From Leptasterias polaris (lineage: Eukaryota > Echinodermata > Asteroidea > Forcipulatida > Asteriidae), in contig JAZGTN010000150.1 in the NCBI GenBank assembly GCA_037783415.1, forward strand, positions 2,666,001-2,730,000: a stretch of DNA of 64,000 bases. The letters are read 5' to 3'. Positions 1 through 12,525 of this stretch are shown one piece after another. Both the position numbers and the translations under genes were made by a program. The notes beneath the pieces are model-generated. The model saw nothing but the letters and a program-made list of their open reading frames with translations. It searched no databases and had not been told where the DNA came from. Each line of letters begins with the position of its first letter. The stretch's first letter is position 1.

Positions 1-1758
1 TAACACCTTGTGATGTTAATTTTGATTTTTCTATTTGGTATTTATATGTGACTACACCTTTGGTGTCTATTTTCACACCCCAGTTTTAGCAGTGTAGTCA
101 CGTTTTACATTTCACGTTGGTGCACTGGTGAACAAAAAACAAGCTCAGCTATTGCTTGTGTCCTTGCATAGGCTGACACGGAGGGGGCGGGGGGGGGGGG
201 GGTTGAAGGAGCAGAGAATGGACCTTCAGCGTATGCAGGTTTATTAAATTGATGACTGAATTAGGAATAAGAGATGGCATCTATAAAGAGGCATTCTCAA
301 CACTTTTGAGCTTATTCAATAGAAATTCGATCGTTACGAATTATTTCATGAGAATATGAACAAAGATAAAAGCTATTGTCTGTTGTCTGAAATTGACTTT
401 GAGTTATTTGATTAAGTTTATACTGAAGAACAACTGTCCGAAATTAAACAGAACGTTCGAGATTTACAGTTTTCTCTTTATTGGTGTCTATTTTGTATTC
501 CATTTTGGTTTTTGGGTGGGTTTTTTTACCTCATAGAACATCATAGTGTTTTAGGGAATTGAAAGGATTACAAATATGTTTTAAGCGGTTTAGTCCAATC
601 TTGAAGAAGCACACACATGCATCGATAGTGTTTTTTCTTTTTTAAATCTTGAGAACCTCTATGCTCTATCCATCTGTTTAGACCAATTGAGAAGAAATTG
701 AGTTCACCAAAACAAGTCAGTGCGATGACGTAAACGTGTTAGTTAATGGTTACTTCCCATCTCAGAGTTTGAAAACTGTCGATGTCTTTTCCCTGAAAAG
801 GCCTGCATTTTATTGAATTGTTTTGACGCACTTTTTATAATTATTTGGTTTCCCAGATCCCTGGCCTCGTTTTCGACGGAGATGTACCGCTGTCATCCTC
901 AAGGCCTCCACGTCACGATAAAAGGGAAAGGAGCGTAAAGGTGAAGATCAATTTGGAATCTTGATCTAATAAAGCTACTTATGAAGGACCGCTGTTATTG
1001 GACTGACGTACACCTAAGATTGATGTAATTTCCAGACTGCCACAGTATTGAGGGTAGACAGAGGGTTTGAAAGCCTGTACCGGCGGGATCGAGAAAATTA
1101 GGGCTACTTCACGGAAATGTACGAAGTCGAGATCTATCGCAATCTGATGAATATAAATGGTGTTCAATACTTCGTTTAGTCAAAACGAGACCCACTTTGA
1201 AAGTGGAGGCAGATGCAAAAGCCAGAGCTCACTTAGAGGGGAAAGTCTTCTTTTATTATATTCTTTTAAACTTAATCTAGTCTCTGCCTGGCGGTTCCCA
1301 CGTGTATATCTTTGGTACACGGACTGTGTGAGGTTCCATTTGGTTCTCGCCCTATGCAGATGCGTATGGTGAAAGTGAGGCTAATGGCAGGGAAATAGAC
1401 TGACTGGATATTATGCGCTTTGTGATCATTTTGACAACAAGGAAACCAGACAAAGACGAAAGGAGTGGCTTTCGGCAGGAGATAGGCAGACTCTCTTTGA
1501 GAAAATTACTACTATCGTATACACCAGAAATGATTGATTCGACTCGAAGGAAACCAAACAAAGATAGAGGACCGCAGTATGATGCAAAAGTATTTTACGC
1601 AATATTTGGCATACACGAAGCACTGAACTTCCTACCAAAAAACCCCATTATCGGCATAAGATGTGCACTGGGTCCATCAGCAACTCAAGGTACAGAGTCA
1701 GTGGTGGGGTTAATTGTGGGTATTTTTAAGCCTTGCTGTCTAACTTTAACAAGCCAAG
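1..1758. other. Intergenic, no supported gene
   Basis: AT-rich non-coding DNA upstream of the GPCR. It contains a G homopolymer run at about 189-202. The open frames are short, lack recognisable domains and show no convincing splice structure. The GPCR promoter and any 5' untranslated exon probably lie here, but no motif decides where. Confidence 0.5.
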
Positions 1759-2784
1759 ATGAACTGCAGCGGTGAGATACAGTATGGCGAGGTGCACACT
1801 GTTGCTCAGATGGTCTTAACGATGATCATCATGCCTCTGATCGCCCTGCTGAGTGTAATGTCCAATGGGGTGTTCATCCTTGCCGTGTCATGGCTACCGC
1901 ACATGAGGACACCAACGAACTACTACTTGATAAGTCTTGCCGTCGTTGATATCCTCGACGTGTGCTGTGCAGTTGCGGACAAACTCTTGCTCTTTCTTTC
2001 CTCCCCCGTGGTTGGGAACGAGGTGGGTTACGGCAGCCGTGGGGTGTGCATGACGGCCATTTTGGTCACAAGCAGCTGGTACTTTATCTCCCTCTTCATC
2101 ACCACGTTGGTTTCGCTGGAGAAATTCTACGCCGTGTGTCACCCTCACCGGTTTGCCACCGGCCACGCAGGACGAAGGGCTGCCAGGGCCATCGCGTGCA
2201 CCTGCCTGTTCGCGATGCTACTCTCGGCAACCTTCATGCCACTTTGTGGCAGAAAAACCAAATACTGTGTTTCTATACCTGGTAATGACGAAGAAGACTA
2301 CCAATCCACGTACGATTTCTCAACTACTGTCTACGAGTTCTATGAGACGGAGCCAGAGTGGTTAAGCACGTACATCAATCTTTGTCGAATCTCACCGTTT
2401 TTCGTGACTCTGATCGCGAATTCCATTTTCTACGTGCGGATCATCCGCGCACTGGGGCGGCAAGTGGCTGCCATGGAATCTCACGGCCAGGCCAATGCCG
2501 GGAGCAGCATCTACGCGAGGAACATGGTGGCCCGGATGCTCGTGGTCAGCGGTATCTCCTATTTTGTACTTTTAGCGCCGTATGAGGTGACCGAGCTTTG
2601 CTCTGTAATTGGAGAACTCAGAGGGGATATTTACGTTTTACGCACCGATCAAGCTTTGCTTTTGAAACAAGTAACTCGTATTTTATCGTACATCAATTCG
2701 GCGACTAATCCCTTCATTTACGGAATCGTCAACGACAAATACAGGGAAGCTTATCGGTTGGCATTCCGGTGCAAAACTGTGTGA
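1759..2784 (+). CDS. Class A (rhodopsin-like) G-protein-coupled receptor, probable neuropeptide-type, single exon
   Basis: Intronless 341-residue receptor with seven hydrophobic segments at about residues 17-45, 54-80, 96-120, 142-163, 207-230, 256-280 and 300-324. Seen motifs: GxxxN-type Asn in TM1 (SNGVF, 35-39), LAVVD in TM2 (60-64), the pre-TM3 Cys97 that normally pairs with an ECL2 Cys (Cys163 or Cys170), EKF in place of DRY (121-123) followed by YAVCHP, and NPFIY in TM7 (317-321). An N-glycosylation sequon (NCS) sits at residue 2. The first Met is used because the frame has no earlier ATG next to TM1. The TPTNYYL loop and the VCHP motif recall the TRH/ghrelin/neuromedin-U receptor group, but TM6 lacks the usual CWxP, so the ligand is unknown. 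It would act at the plasma membrane through G proteins. The short C-tail carries Cys338, a possible palmitoylation site. Confidence 0.87.
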   Translation: MNCSGEIQYGEVHTVAQMVLTMIIMPLIALLSVMSNGVFILAVSWLPHMRTPTNYYLISLAVVDILDVCCAVADKLLLFLSSPVVGNEVGYGSRGVCMTAILVTSSWYFISLFITTLVSLEKFYAVCHPHRFATGHAGRRAARAIACTCLFAMLLSATFMPLCGRKTKYCVSIPGNDEEDYQSTYDFSTTVYEFYETEPEWLSTYINLCRISPFFVTLIANSIFYVRIIRALGRQVAAMESHGQANAGSSIYARNMVARMLVVSGISYFVLLAPYEVTELCSVIGELRGDIYVLRTDQALLLKQVTRILSYINSATNPFIYGIVNDKYREAYRLAFRCKTV

Positions 2785-3206
2785 TAGAAATAACAGGTTT
2801 ATCTCTCGAAACGGGAATGTCCTTTAAATCGGCCAAAGATCTTTAGAAAGCTTATAGTTTGTTTTTTTATGGATGACATAACATGACATTCCTTTTAAAA
2901 TTGTTTTTCTCTGCACGAAACTCACCGTACCACCTGCATTAAAATATCAGCTGCTTTCTTTGGAATTGACCCCATCGGACAAAACTCTTGGTGGCGCACT
3001 TTATTGTGAATTGCAATTATCAAGATTGGCCCTTTTAGAAAAACACTGCTTTGGCTTAGGCTCCAGCTTGGACTCTGTCAGTAGTTTTGAAAAACGTACT
3101 CTTTCGGGTAGGGGGCTTCGAACTGGTGGACGGTCCTGCAGCCTGAGCCCAAGCCTATATTATTAGCAGTGGTTTCGAAAATGGATTTAGATCATTCGGT
3201 TATACG

Positions 3207-3550
3207 TAATAATAATAACTAGTTCTTATATAGCGCATTTTACAATAACGTATCAATGCGCTTTACATTAGTGCCCTGGTCATTGGGCCAATAACATTCC
3301 TTTAATCTTTCTCAGCTCCCTGGGGAGTTTACAGCCCCGGGCTGCCGTGGCGCTCCGAAGGCTTTTTCAAACACAAAATCAACCTCTACCCTTGCAGGTA
3401 CCCATTTAAACCCCTGGGTGAAGAGAAGCAATTATAGCAAAGTGTCTTGCTCAAGGACACAAGCGTCATGACCGGGACTCGAACCCACACCCCGATGACT
3501 AAGCCACCAGAACTTGAATCCCATGCTCTTAACCACTCGGCCATAACACG
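3207..3550 (-). mobile_element. tRNA-derived SINE (Leu/Ser-like head) with (ATT)n-type tail
   Basis: Read on the minus strand, the element starts near 3550 with a tRNA-like head: box A-type GCCGAGTGGTTAAGAGC, then box B-type GGTTCGAGTCCC about 45 nt later, as in tRNA-Leu/Ser. The body runs through a CTTGAGCAAGACACTTTG stretch of the kind seen in many marine SINE cores, and the tail ends TATATAAG plus ATT-type trinucleotides at 3207-3240. It needs a partner LINE for movement. A related tail (CGCTATATAAGACTATG then ATT repeats) occurs at about 54990-55022. Confidence 0.75.
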
Positions 3551-4171
3551 TTACGTAACATCACAATGATTACAAAAGAGCCACATCGCTGTACAAAAGC
3601 AAACAAAGCTCGTTTGAATAAAACATAGCATCTGACAAATATGGCGACTGCGCCAACACAAAATTTCTTTACCATTTCTTTGCATATCTTAAAACTCTGT
3701 CAGCTGTTATTTCACTATTTCTTGGTGTTGTTAAATGTTGTTATTACAACACTAGGCAGGCCATGACACACACAGTTTAGTCTTTTGAAAACAAGATGAA
3801 CAAATTCTATAGACTATTATAAATACCGAACAGTTTCTTAAAATATCTGTTAAATTCATGTAGGGAACCCAAGTGCGCCCTCAGTGTTCACATCAGTACT
3901 CCAACTTTTGTGATTTACATATTTACTGTAAAAAGTTAACTTCGCGACCTGTAGACTCACTCTCTTTTCCAATTTAGCTTTTTAGCAAGAGAGAGCACAT
4001 ATACCTTTGGTCTGTATTTCTCTCCATTTTGTGGGGCCATGCTCCAAATAACATTAATATGGGAGGGATAAGGTTCTAGAACTCTGTGAGTATCACTTTT
4101 ATCTTAAATTATATTTTGATTAGAGAAATATTGTCTTTAATAAAGCTATTTGAATCGGTATATTGTAAATT

Positions 4172-4192
4172 TGTGTGTGTGTGTGTGTGTGT
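4172..4192. repeat. (TG)n microsatellite
   Basis: Uninterrupted TG dinucleotides over about 21 bp. Confidence 0.9.
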
Positions 4193-6317
4193 AGACAGCC
4201 TCGTGTTGTGCTGACCTTTTGACCTTTAACTTTAGTCTTTACATAAGTGACTGTGCTATTGCTATTTTGTAATGTATGCTATTTTGAAGTCAAAGTGCTG
4301 TTGCATTGAAGTATTAAATCAGTACAGGAGATTATTTTATATTTTACACGTCATCTATAGAATTTGTTACTATAATTGTATCTTGGTGAATCCTCGTCCT
4401 TTTTCAATAGAGGACCGGCCTCCTTCCCGTGTCTCTACATTTATATTTAAAAATAAGTTGTGCATATTAAAGCTTATACACGGAATAATATAGAGACAGG
4501 TATCAAGTTTCCGCCATCTTTGTGTCCTGTATTCCCACGGCAGAATTGACTACATAGAGTCGTATTACTCAAACGTCCTCAGTCTATTTTAATGTAAAGA
4601 ACAATGTTTAAGGTGTAAACCGAATTTTCTTATACCAAATTAAACAAATTAATACTCGCATGAGTGTTATAATTCTTACTTCTGTGACGTGTTGTTCTCA
4701 ACAGACGGGAGTCAATCGCAGTCGACCTGTTTGTAGTTCTGACGTCGTGCGTCCATTTTACTTGTCGTTAGCCAATTAGCGTGCGCGGAAAGGTAGCATA
4801 TTACATTACAAACGACATATGTTTCAATTTACAATCATATTTGTAAAGAAAAAATTATTATTTAAATAGGCCTTACACACTTTACCTTGAACCTTTCCGT
4901 CATTATTGAAAAGGTCATGTGATCGCAATTGTGTTTACGTCACGGAATCATCGTCGCTGTTCGATTGTTTGGCGGCGTGATGTTTGTTCCTCGACATTCG
5001 CACGATTTCTCGATAATTTACATCAACGCACCTCTGCAAAATGCGCGCCGACCATTTCGACCATTGTGGGAGTCAATTCCTTTATGTACATTTTCAGAAG
5101 ATCGGTGAACTTTCAGACTTATTTGTTTTCCTTTCTATTTTTAAGAATCCGCTTGGCCTACTTTGCCTTGGAAGGTTAGGTTTTACTTATAATCCAAAAA
5201 TGAATGACTATAAAAACTACTTTGTGATAAGCATTGAAGTTTGGATATGTTTTCAGCACAAACATTTAAATCTGAGAAACAATCGGACATGAATCGTTTC
5301 TCAGATTTCTAAAGGATGGTGTCCGTTCGGGAATGCTGCAGCCAGAGATGCGGCTGGTACCCGCTGTCACCTCGCTAAACGTGGATGGTTTCGACGTTTG
5401 TGTGAAAATACCGGACACTTATTGCCAAGTTTTCCCAAGAAGTAGACACTATAATCAGCTGAAACTTTCACATGTGACTTTTATTGTATTTTCCTTTTTA
5501 ATTTTGTCTTTAAATCAGCATTACGGTGAGAGAACAGAATTAAAACAAATGGGACCGAAAAATTCGTGAGTAAAAAAATGACTATTTATTTTTATTTTAT
5601 TTATTTATTTATTTTAAATCTTCGGACAAAAGTACATATATACATTTTTAAAATTGTGCTGGTCAAGACAAAAGTTTAAAAAACTGTCATCATAGATGTG
5701 TCAGACCCAATAAAATCCTCTACTACAAAGTTATATACAAAAACCAAAATACAAAATGTGAAGCAAACGTGACTCACTTAAGGAGACAGGATAAAAAGAC
5801 AAATAGGGCCACACGCAAAGCAAAACAAGAAAACTTGATTAAAAGGATTTAAAAACATTAATGAGCAAAAATCAAAGACAGTTAAAATGCTCTCTCATTG
5901 TAACTTATCATCTGACGAGTAAAACAATGACATTGTTCATAACTGTCATAAAAAATTGATATAATGCCAAGAAATGTAGTTTCGAATAATTGATTGTAAA
6001 TTGAATGGTTCAACATTTCATTTTTCTTTTTAATTAAAAAAGTAAAATTTTACACCATCTACTTGCTTCAGCGAACGTTTTTGGAGGCTTACTCATGTAC
6101 TGCATGTACCTATATGAAATTGACAATCAATAGTTACAGGGTAAACATTTAAAAACGAAGTTTTGTTAAAGGCTGAAAAACAGGAAGGGGGAAACAAGCT
6201 GAATGTAACTCTTCATGTGGTTATGACCCCAAAAAGCAAGTGTGTAACTTTACCAGAAAACCTACTTAAATAGATATTAAATTGGCATCGGCGATAAAAG
6301 AAATTTTATTTGTTTTA

Positions 6318-6478
6318 CCCATACACTGCTTTAGTGGTAAGATATCTGCTCTAAAATGGGAAAGGTCTTAGATTCGAATTCCATCCAAGTAATAAGCCTC
6401 GGGATTTTTGTTTGCAGGAATCGGGAAAGTATTGAGTATACAGTGCTTTACACACACATCGATGTATGGGTAAAATCT
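6318..6478 (+). mobile_element. Degenerate tRNA-derived SINE, family 2
   Basis: A tRNA-like head (TTAGTGGTAAGATATCTGCT, then GATTCGAATTCC as box B) is followed by CCATCCAAGTA and a body ending GTATACAGTGCTTTACAC and TGGGTAAAA. The same head-body order is seen at 20903-21063 (its duplicate) and, better preserved, at 62578-62822. Confidence 0.55.
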
Positions 6479-6741
6479 AACATTAGAAAGCCTATTTACT
6501 TAGTAAGCATCCTATGGGATTATTTAGTCTGTAGCTCCTTTTGATAGGATATCAATAAAATTTGTCGAAAAACCTAAACCTCAAGTATCGCCTGCAGGCG
6601 ACTTTTAGAAATTTCGGTCGTAATGAAATAATCGTGACAGTTTTTACTGTTTTCTCAACGAATAGACACTTTATTCAACTGAAACTTCCACAGGTGACTT
6701 TATTGTGTCATTCTTGATAATTTTGCCCAGCTCATTCCATC

Positions 6742-9700
6742 CTACTTTCGAGTTTTACATGCAAAGCACGCGGTTCTCAACGTCAATGACGACGCCCCAG
6801 CGACAGCTGAAAGTACTCCAATCGTACAGAAAACAACTCCATAATCACCAGTCATGTCATATATCCAACCTGTGTTTGCAGCACAAATAAAACATAGTAA
6901 ATAACACAGTTGCAAAATATTACTTAAAATAGGAAGGACAATTTTTGGACGCTAGGTGGCAGATACATTAATCAGGTAAATCCACCATATCTTATTGGCC
7001 ACATGTTATATGTACATAAAAAAGTAAGATGCAAGGTTATTGAGCCTAATTTGGACAAAGTGAAATCTTAAAATCCCTTGTCAGCCAATTTATGTACCGT
7101 TGTACCATCAAAGCAATGGCGCTCGTAACGTATTACATTTTGTTTTCACAAACTAATTAATATTGATATATCAAGGAGAACTTTATTTTACTGTTTCAAC
7201 TGACACGAAGCAAGTCAGAACTTGTCAAATGTTCGTTTTGTATTATACATGTGCATTGGGTGCTTTTTTGCGCTACACAATTAAAACAAAATTTGTGGCA
7301 GATGAAGCACTGACGACCTCTAAAAATCATGTTCGTAGTAACTGTTTCCGAGCGAATTTAAATTTATCGGAGTACGTGCCTGAGCTTTGACACAAAGGAC
7401 TAAAAGGCTAACGAATGAACTTGCAACCGTCTGTTTGAAAAGCTCATTTCCACATGGTAAAACAGTTGGTCTCCACGCAGACCGTACCGAGATTGGCTTC
7501 AGGTTTTGGATACTAAACGATCGAGGGGGCTGTTGCAATCCCAGGGGCGGTGGTCAACTGCACATTGGCACAATAAGTATCGGTAGTGGCGTCAGAGTAG
7601 AATTCTAAGTCGAGTAGCGAGTACGTGACCTCGAGTACGAGTTAATTGCCAATTGGCAATGTAGGAAAGAAACCAATTAGATTGCTTGTTTTCAATCTTT
7701 AGTTTAGAAGATATACATGTTTTGGAAATGTCCCCTTTACTTACCGAACAGGAAGCCTCCAGCTGACATACCGCAACTACCGAATAGAAACATCCAAGCT
7801 ATGGCAGACAGTCTTCTCGCTTCAGGAAAACTAACTGACAAGGCGAACATCAATGGATATAGGACTCCAAAACAAAGCCCGGCAAGAGTAGCTAGGGTAG
7901 CAAGTGCCTCGTACGATTGTGAAGCGATGGGATTTAGGAGACACACTACGGCCAGCAGGAAACACGAACCAGCCAAAAGATTCTGTGTTTGAAGTAGTCC
8001 GCGGTCGATGAGAAAACCGGACGAAAGGCGCCCAAACAAAGATCCAAGGCCGCCGAAAGTGGCCAGGAATGACGACCTCGTCTCACTGAAGCCCAGAGCA
8101 ACACCATTGGGGATGAGATAGATATGCCAAGCAAAAGATAACATCCCACATAAGAAATTGACAATCTGAGTGGTGACGAATCCCGGGTCATCAACAAACA
8201 TTTGGAGGTCAATTTTCTCAAACAGTGTTCCAAACGTTTGTCTCCAGTTGTCCCAGAGTGACTCGTTTGGAGGTTGGTTTGTTGTAGAGCTCGGCATACC
8301 ATGAGCTTCCGGTATCGGTTTGTAGGTGTCTCTGGTACGCAGAGGTCGAACCAGAGCAGCGAAGACGCAGTAATTTGCCGACATGGCACCGAGAAGAGCC
8401 AGAGCACCTCGCCAACCATAGAGCTGGATCAGTTGCTGAACTACGGGAGGGAAGATCATCATACCCAGAGGGCCGCCTGCCAAGCTGATCCCATTCATGA
8501 AAGCGAAACTGTCTGGAAAATACTGCAGCAGAGCTGCGGCTGAAACAGTTTGCATCATGGAATACCCAAAACCTTTACAAATTTGAAAATATAATGGATT
8601 TTTTTATTACCATTGGAAAGCCGTGTTAAAGTTTCCGTTCGAACGAAGATTACTTTTTTGTCAAACAAAGATACCCCACCCCTTCAATTTTTGTGAACCT
8701 ATATCTCTTTTAAAAAAACCCATAATGAACTATAATAATGCGGGTATTATCAATCCATATAATTGCCTACCCCATTTTGGATGCTGCATTATGGATTAGC
8801 CGTGCAATCCCTCCTTAATTTTGAAGGGGAAAACAGATTAAAATTTACGTTAGCTGAGTGACATTAATTGTTTTCCGGTTTTCTCATATTCCGGTATTCG
8901 TTCAAATTCAAACGCTGCGTTATGGCTAATCTGTTAAGTCCCCTTCAGGCTCATTAAAAAAAGAAAGAAATTAACGCTGCGAGTTGCTGGAAATTGATAG
9001 ACTACTAATAAAAATACTTACTGCATACGATGAAACCCAGAGCAATGTGGACCAGAGACTGCGATAACACTGTGGCTATGAGAGATATAGCAAATACTGC
9101 ACCACTAAAAATCATCAGTGGTCTAGCTCCCAGTATTCTCAGCAAAACTCCAGTGAAGATCCCTTAAAAGGCAAAATCCATTTTAAAGATTGGTCATACA
9201 TTCATTGTAGCTTGTTACTTGTATGAGACCACCAAGAGTCCAAAAGGTTAAAGTCAACAACATTCTTTCCGACCCTATAGTTTGTAACACTGGTTCACCT
9301 CAGGGCTGTGTCATTTCACCCATATTGTTTATCATTTACACAAATGAATGTACATCCAACCTCAGTTCAGTGAAAATTTTCAAATATGCCGATGACACAG
9401 TGATTCTTGGACTTATAAACAACCAGCAGGAGGGGGAATATAGGAAAGCGATACAGAATTTTAGCCAGTGGTGTAATGATAACTATCTCATTCTGAATCC
9501 TCAAAAAACAAAAGAGATTGTGTTTGATTTCAGGCATATTAAGAGAGGTGAACCTTCAGCAAATAGTATTACCCTCATTGGACAGGATATTGACATTGTG
9601 CAAAATTACAAATACCTGGGTACAATAATCGACAATAAATTGAATTGGAGTAACCATTGCTCAGCTCTCATCACAAAGGGCTGTCGGTTGATGTATTTTT

Positions 9701-10575
9701 TACGTAAATTGAATTATTTTCATGTCGACAAGGAAATTATGATTCTGTTTTACTCATCTGTTATTGAAAGTGCTATTACTCATGATTGTGTGGTTTGGTA
9801 CAATGGAGCAAGAAAACAAGATACTGGTAAAATGAAACGGGTTGTGAAACAAGCATCAACAATCCTAGGGATAAACATCGATCTTGATGAAACTTGCAGA
9901 GATAAGGTTCTATCCAAAGCAGAGGCAGTTGTATGTAACACCAACCATCCTTTAAACAAATTCTTCATCAAACTTAGAAGTGGTAGGAGATGGCAGTCAC
10001 TTAGGTGCAAAACAAACAGGTACCTCAACTCCTTCATCCCATACTCCGTCCGTCTCCTAAACCGTGTTTAACTACTTTGTTTACTTTCTGCTTAGATGTA
10101 GTTTTCAGTATAATTTAATTGTGGTTTATTAGTAATGTAGTTTTCTGATAAATTAATATTTCCAGTAGTTTTATTTATGATTGTGTGTTATTTATTTATT
10201 TTTCTTTCTGTATTGCATGTATTCAAACAGAGTTTCCTACATGGTGGGACAAATAAAAATTGAATTGAATTGAATTGAAGTGTTAGATCACTATGGTACT
10301 TATATACACTAGCTCACTAGCTGTACAGTGAAAACTCTTCTCTAGCTTGAAAATTTCACAGTGAACAAAATTCAAAGCTTACCTGTTACACTGCCAATGG
10401 TGAATGTGAGGCTAACGGTAAGACCTGCTGCACGTGTGGAGCTTTCAAAGTACTCAACAAACTCATCTATGAACACCCCCATGGACTTGAAGACACCATA
10501 GGACACGAAACATACGCCCATCCTTACTAAGAGAATCACCCAGCGCCACGGACCTACTGGTGATGCGCCTATCAT
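6742..10575 (-). CDS. SLC16-like monocarboxylate transporter, copy A (4 exons)
   Basis: Minus-strand coding exons: 10383-10575, 9022-9162, 7745-8572 and 6742-6869 (stop TAG at 6742-6744), joined by GT-AG introns with phase 1 at every junction; 429 residues. Major-facilitator fold expected with 12 membrane helices in the plasma membrane. Exon 1 gives TM1 with GPWRWVIL, corresponding to the DGGWGWVV signature of SLC16. Exon 3 gives the second signature (YFPDSFAFMNGISLAGG, then YGWRG), the cytosolic TM6-7 loop and the C-terminal half. Exon 4 gives the last helix (GWIYDMTGDYG). Substrate unknown; SLC16 members carry monocarboxylates, aromatic amino acids or creatine. Intron 1 holds a non-LTR retrotransposon fragment absent from copy C. 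Polyadenylation signals (TTTATT on the plus strand) lie at 6670 and 6699. All frames are intact. By eye most differences from copy C in exon 3 change the protein. Confidence 0.82.
9237..10280 (+). mobile_element. 5'-truncated non-LTR retrotransposon (CR1/Rex1-type reverse transcriptase)
   Basis: Inserted in intron 1 of copy A; the uninterrupted site (ACCAAG then TGTTAG) is preserved in copy C at 23831-23842. The open frame from the 5' end to 10071 covers the second half of a reverse transcriptase: TGSPQGCVISP, then the catalytic YADDT, then a thumb region (YLGTIIDNKL) and a conserved C-terminal segment. Everything before the RT core is missing, typical of 5' truncation during target-primed reverse transcription. 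After the stop there is about 200 bp of 3' UTR ending in a short TGAAT-type repeat tail. Only AAG is repeated on both flanks, so the target duplication is minimal. It lies antisense to gene A. CR1/Rex1 assignment is from motif memory. Confidence 0.8.
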
Positions 10576-10989
10576 GGTTTCCCCGGTCCCCGGTGGAAGA
10601 GGAATTCTTCGCTACAGAGGAATGCTGTTATTTTGTCCCCTCTAAACCGTTCATATTTTGTTGAAATCAATTATCTTTCTCTGTGGTGTGCCTCTTTCTC
10701 CACTGGGACGGGTACCCGTCCGTGTCTTCACTGTTTTTACTTTGAGTTGCATTTCCAGGTTTCGAGTTTATGACCGTACACAAAACAGTATGCGTGTATA
10801 TCTACTGTCATCGAGCAACCTTTGCTGTCCACGCATGTCAATTAGCAAGTCTGCGCACACGAGGATTTAGCATCCGGTACATAAAGAATAATTGTGATAA
10901 TCCCATGTGTTGAAACGGCATTGCCATTGCTTATTTTACCACAGGGAAAACCATTCATACACAAGCTTAGTTCTCTTTGGTCACCCATT

Positions 10990-11163
10990 GTTTTGTTTGT
11001 CTTGTTTGTTTGTCTTGTTTGTTTGTTTGTTTGTTTGTTTGTTTGTTGGGTTGTTGGGTTGTTTGTTGGGTTGTTTGTTGGGGTGTTTGTTTGTTTGTTT
11101 GTTTGTTTGTTGGGTTGTTTGTTTGTTTGTTTGTTTGTTTGTTGGGTTGTTGGGTTGTTGGGA
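10990..11163. repeat. (GTTT)n / TTGGGTTG minisatellite
   Basis: Repeats of GTTT broken by TTGGGTTG units. It lies about 420 bp upstream of copy A's start codon and downstream of copy B's stop. The block 2 counterpart (24814-24990) has a different unit number. Open frames here encode cysteine- and phenylalanine-rich low-complexity peptides and are artefacts. Confidence 0.9.
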
Positions 11164-12366
11164 TGTTTCTTTTTTGTTTTGTTTTGTTGTTGTTTTTTTA
11201 ATCGTTGTCTTCATTGATTTTGAACGCACAATTTTACAGAGGACATCCTCGGTCTGTGTCTGTCAGACCACCCAATTCTGGACAACTAAAACGACAACAC
11301 ACAATTGATTCAGAATTAACAGTTGAAACTAGATAATGTCATCAATGTACCATTTTGAACAAAACGATGGATCAAGAAGACTTTAGTACAGTTTAAAGTG
11401 GTTTTTATTGTTGTCCTTTTCTTCCTATAAGTTCTGATTCACAAATTGTAATTTAATTTGTTGTGCCATTCACCATTGCCATTTACTCTTGAATTTCACT
11501 GACGAAACGTCAATGGTGTAAATGTCGATAGTTCCTCATACCACCTTTTTTGCCATCAAGTTAATACCTCTTTGAATACATTGAACAATCAGCGACACAA
11601 ACGTCGCAGAAGTTGGTGAAAATGTACAAAAACAACAATAAAACAAAGCCAAACTGTCGCCAAAACGTGTCGTGCATGTGATTGTGCACCACGATATACG
11701 AAAATATAAACACGAGTGTGCGGCCCTTAGTTGTAGCCCAATCCATATATGTCGCCGGACCTCAATAAAGTCCAAACTTGTCACAATTGCTCATTAAATC
11801 GTACTCCGATCTTGAGTTTTACATGGAAAGCATGCAGGTCTCAACGTCAAAGACAACGCCCCCATGACAGCAGACAATACTCCCATCGTACAGAAAACAA
11901 CTCCATAATCACCAGTCATGTCATATATCCACCCTATATGCAGAACACACAAAACAAGAAAACATAACCCACAGTGAGGAAATAATGGTTAAAAATAGTA
12001 AGGGAGTTTTTATGGGGGTCGCTAGGTGGCAGGAGACTTTACCGGTTAAATCCACTGTACTCGGAAATATCCGCATTGTGGTGTATCCCCCATGCCACCA
12101 AGCGTCCTGAGATATGTTTTTGACCACAGGTCGTCTCTAGGCCTTACACAAAAAGTTAAGATGCAAGATTAAAAACGCTTGATTAAACAAGGTGGAACAT
12201 TGTTATATCTTGTCAGCCAATTTTTGTACCGTTGAACCATCGACTTCCAAGTTAAATTTATCGGAGTGCCTGAACTTTGGAATACACACAAAGACTACCG
12301 AATGAACCTGCAACCATTATGTTTGCGGAGCTCACTGCCACATGCGGTTGGTCTCCACGCAGACTG

Positions 12367-12525
12367 TGTTGCAATATGCATAAAGTTGTTTATTGACCTT
12401 TGACCTGTCGAGTGTTGCATTAAACGTTCCCGGATGTTAGCTGAAAACAGTGATTCCTGTCTACAATATTGTGCTCCTAAAATCATTGATTATTACCTAT
12501 ATATGAGGCATAGACTATTGAAACA
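12367..12525 (+). repeat. 5' LTR (159 bp)
   Basis: Starts TGTTGCAATATG and ends ATTGAAACA (TG...CA ends). Identical in length and, by eye, in sequence to 17502-17660. Unusually short for a gypsy LTR. Confidence 0.93.

Larger units (their letters stand above)
2785..5235. other. GPCR 3' flank and spacer
   Basis: No gene recognised. It holds the GPCR 3' region, a minus-strand SINE (3207-3550, listed separately), a TG microsatellite (4172-4192) and AT-rich spacer. An AATAAA on the plus strand at about 4139 could serve as a distal polyadenylation signal but is far from the stop codon. The short open frames have no recognisable similarity. Confidence 0.4.

Noticed and set aside
1413..1775. 120-codon frame directly upstream of and overlapping the GPCR start
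   Set aside because: No domain, no similarity recognised, and it overlaps the receptor start in another frame.
7946..8419. Frames on both strands inside transporter exon 3 (also 22550-23147, 18626-18895 and 43871-44140)
   Set aside because: Shadows of the conserved coding exon; they recur in each copy because the exon itself is conserved.
10894..11308. Cys/Phe/Val-rich open frames resembling membrane or Cys-rich peptides
   Set aside because: Encoded by the GTTT minisatellite; the counterpart at 24814 differs only by unit number.
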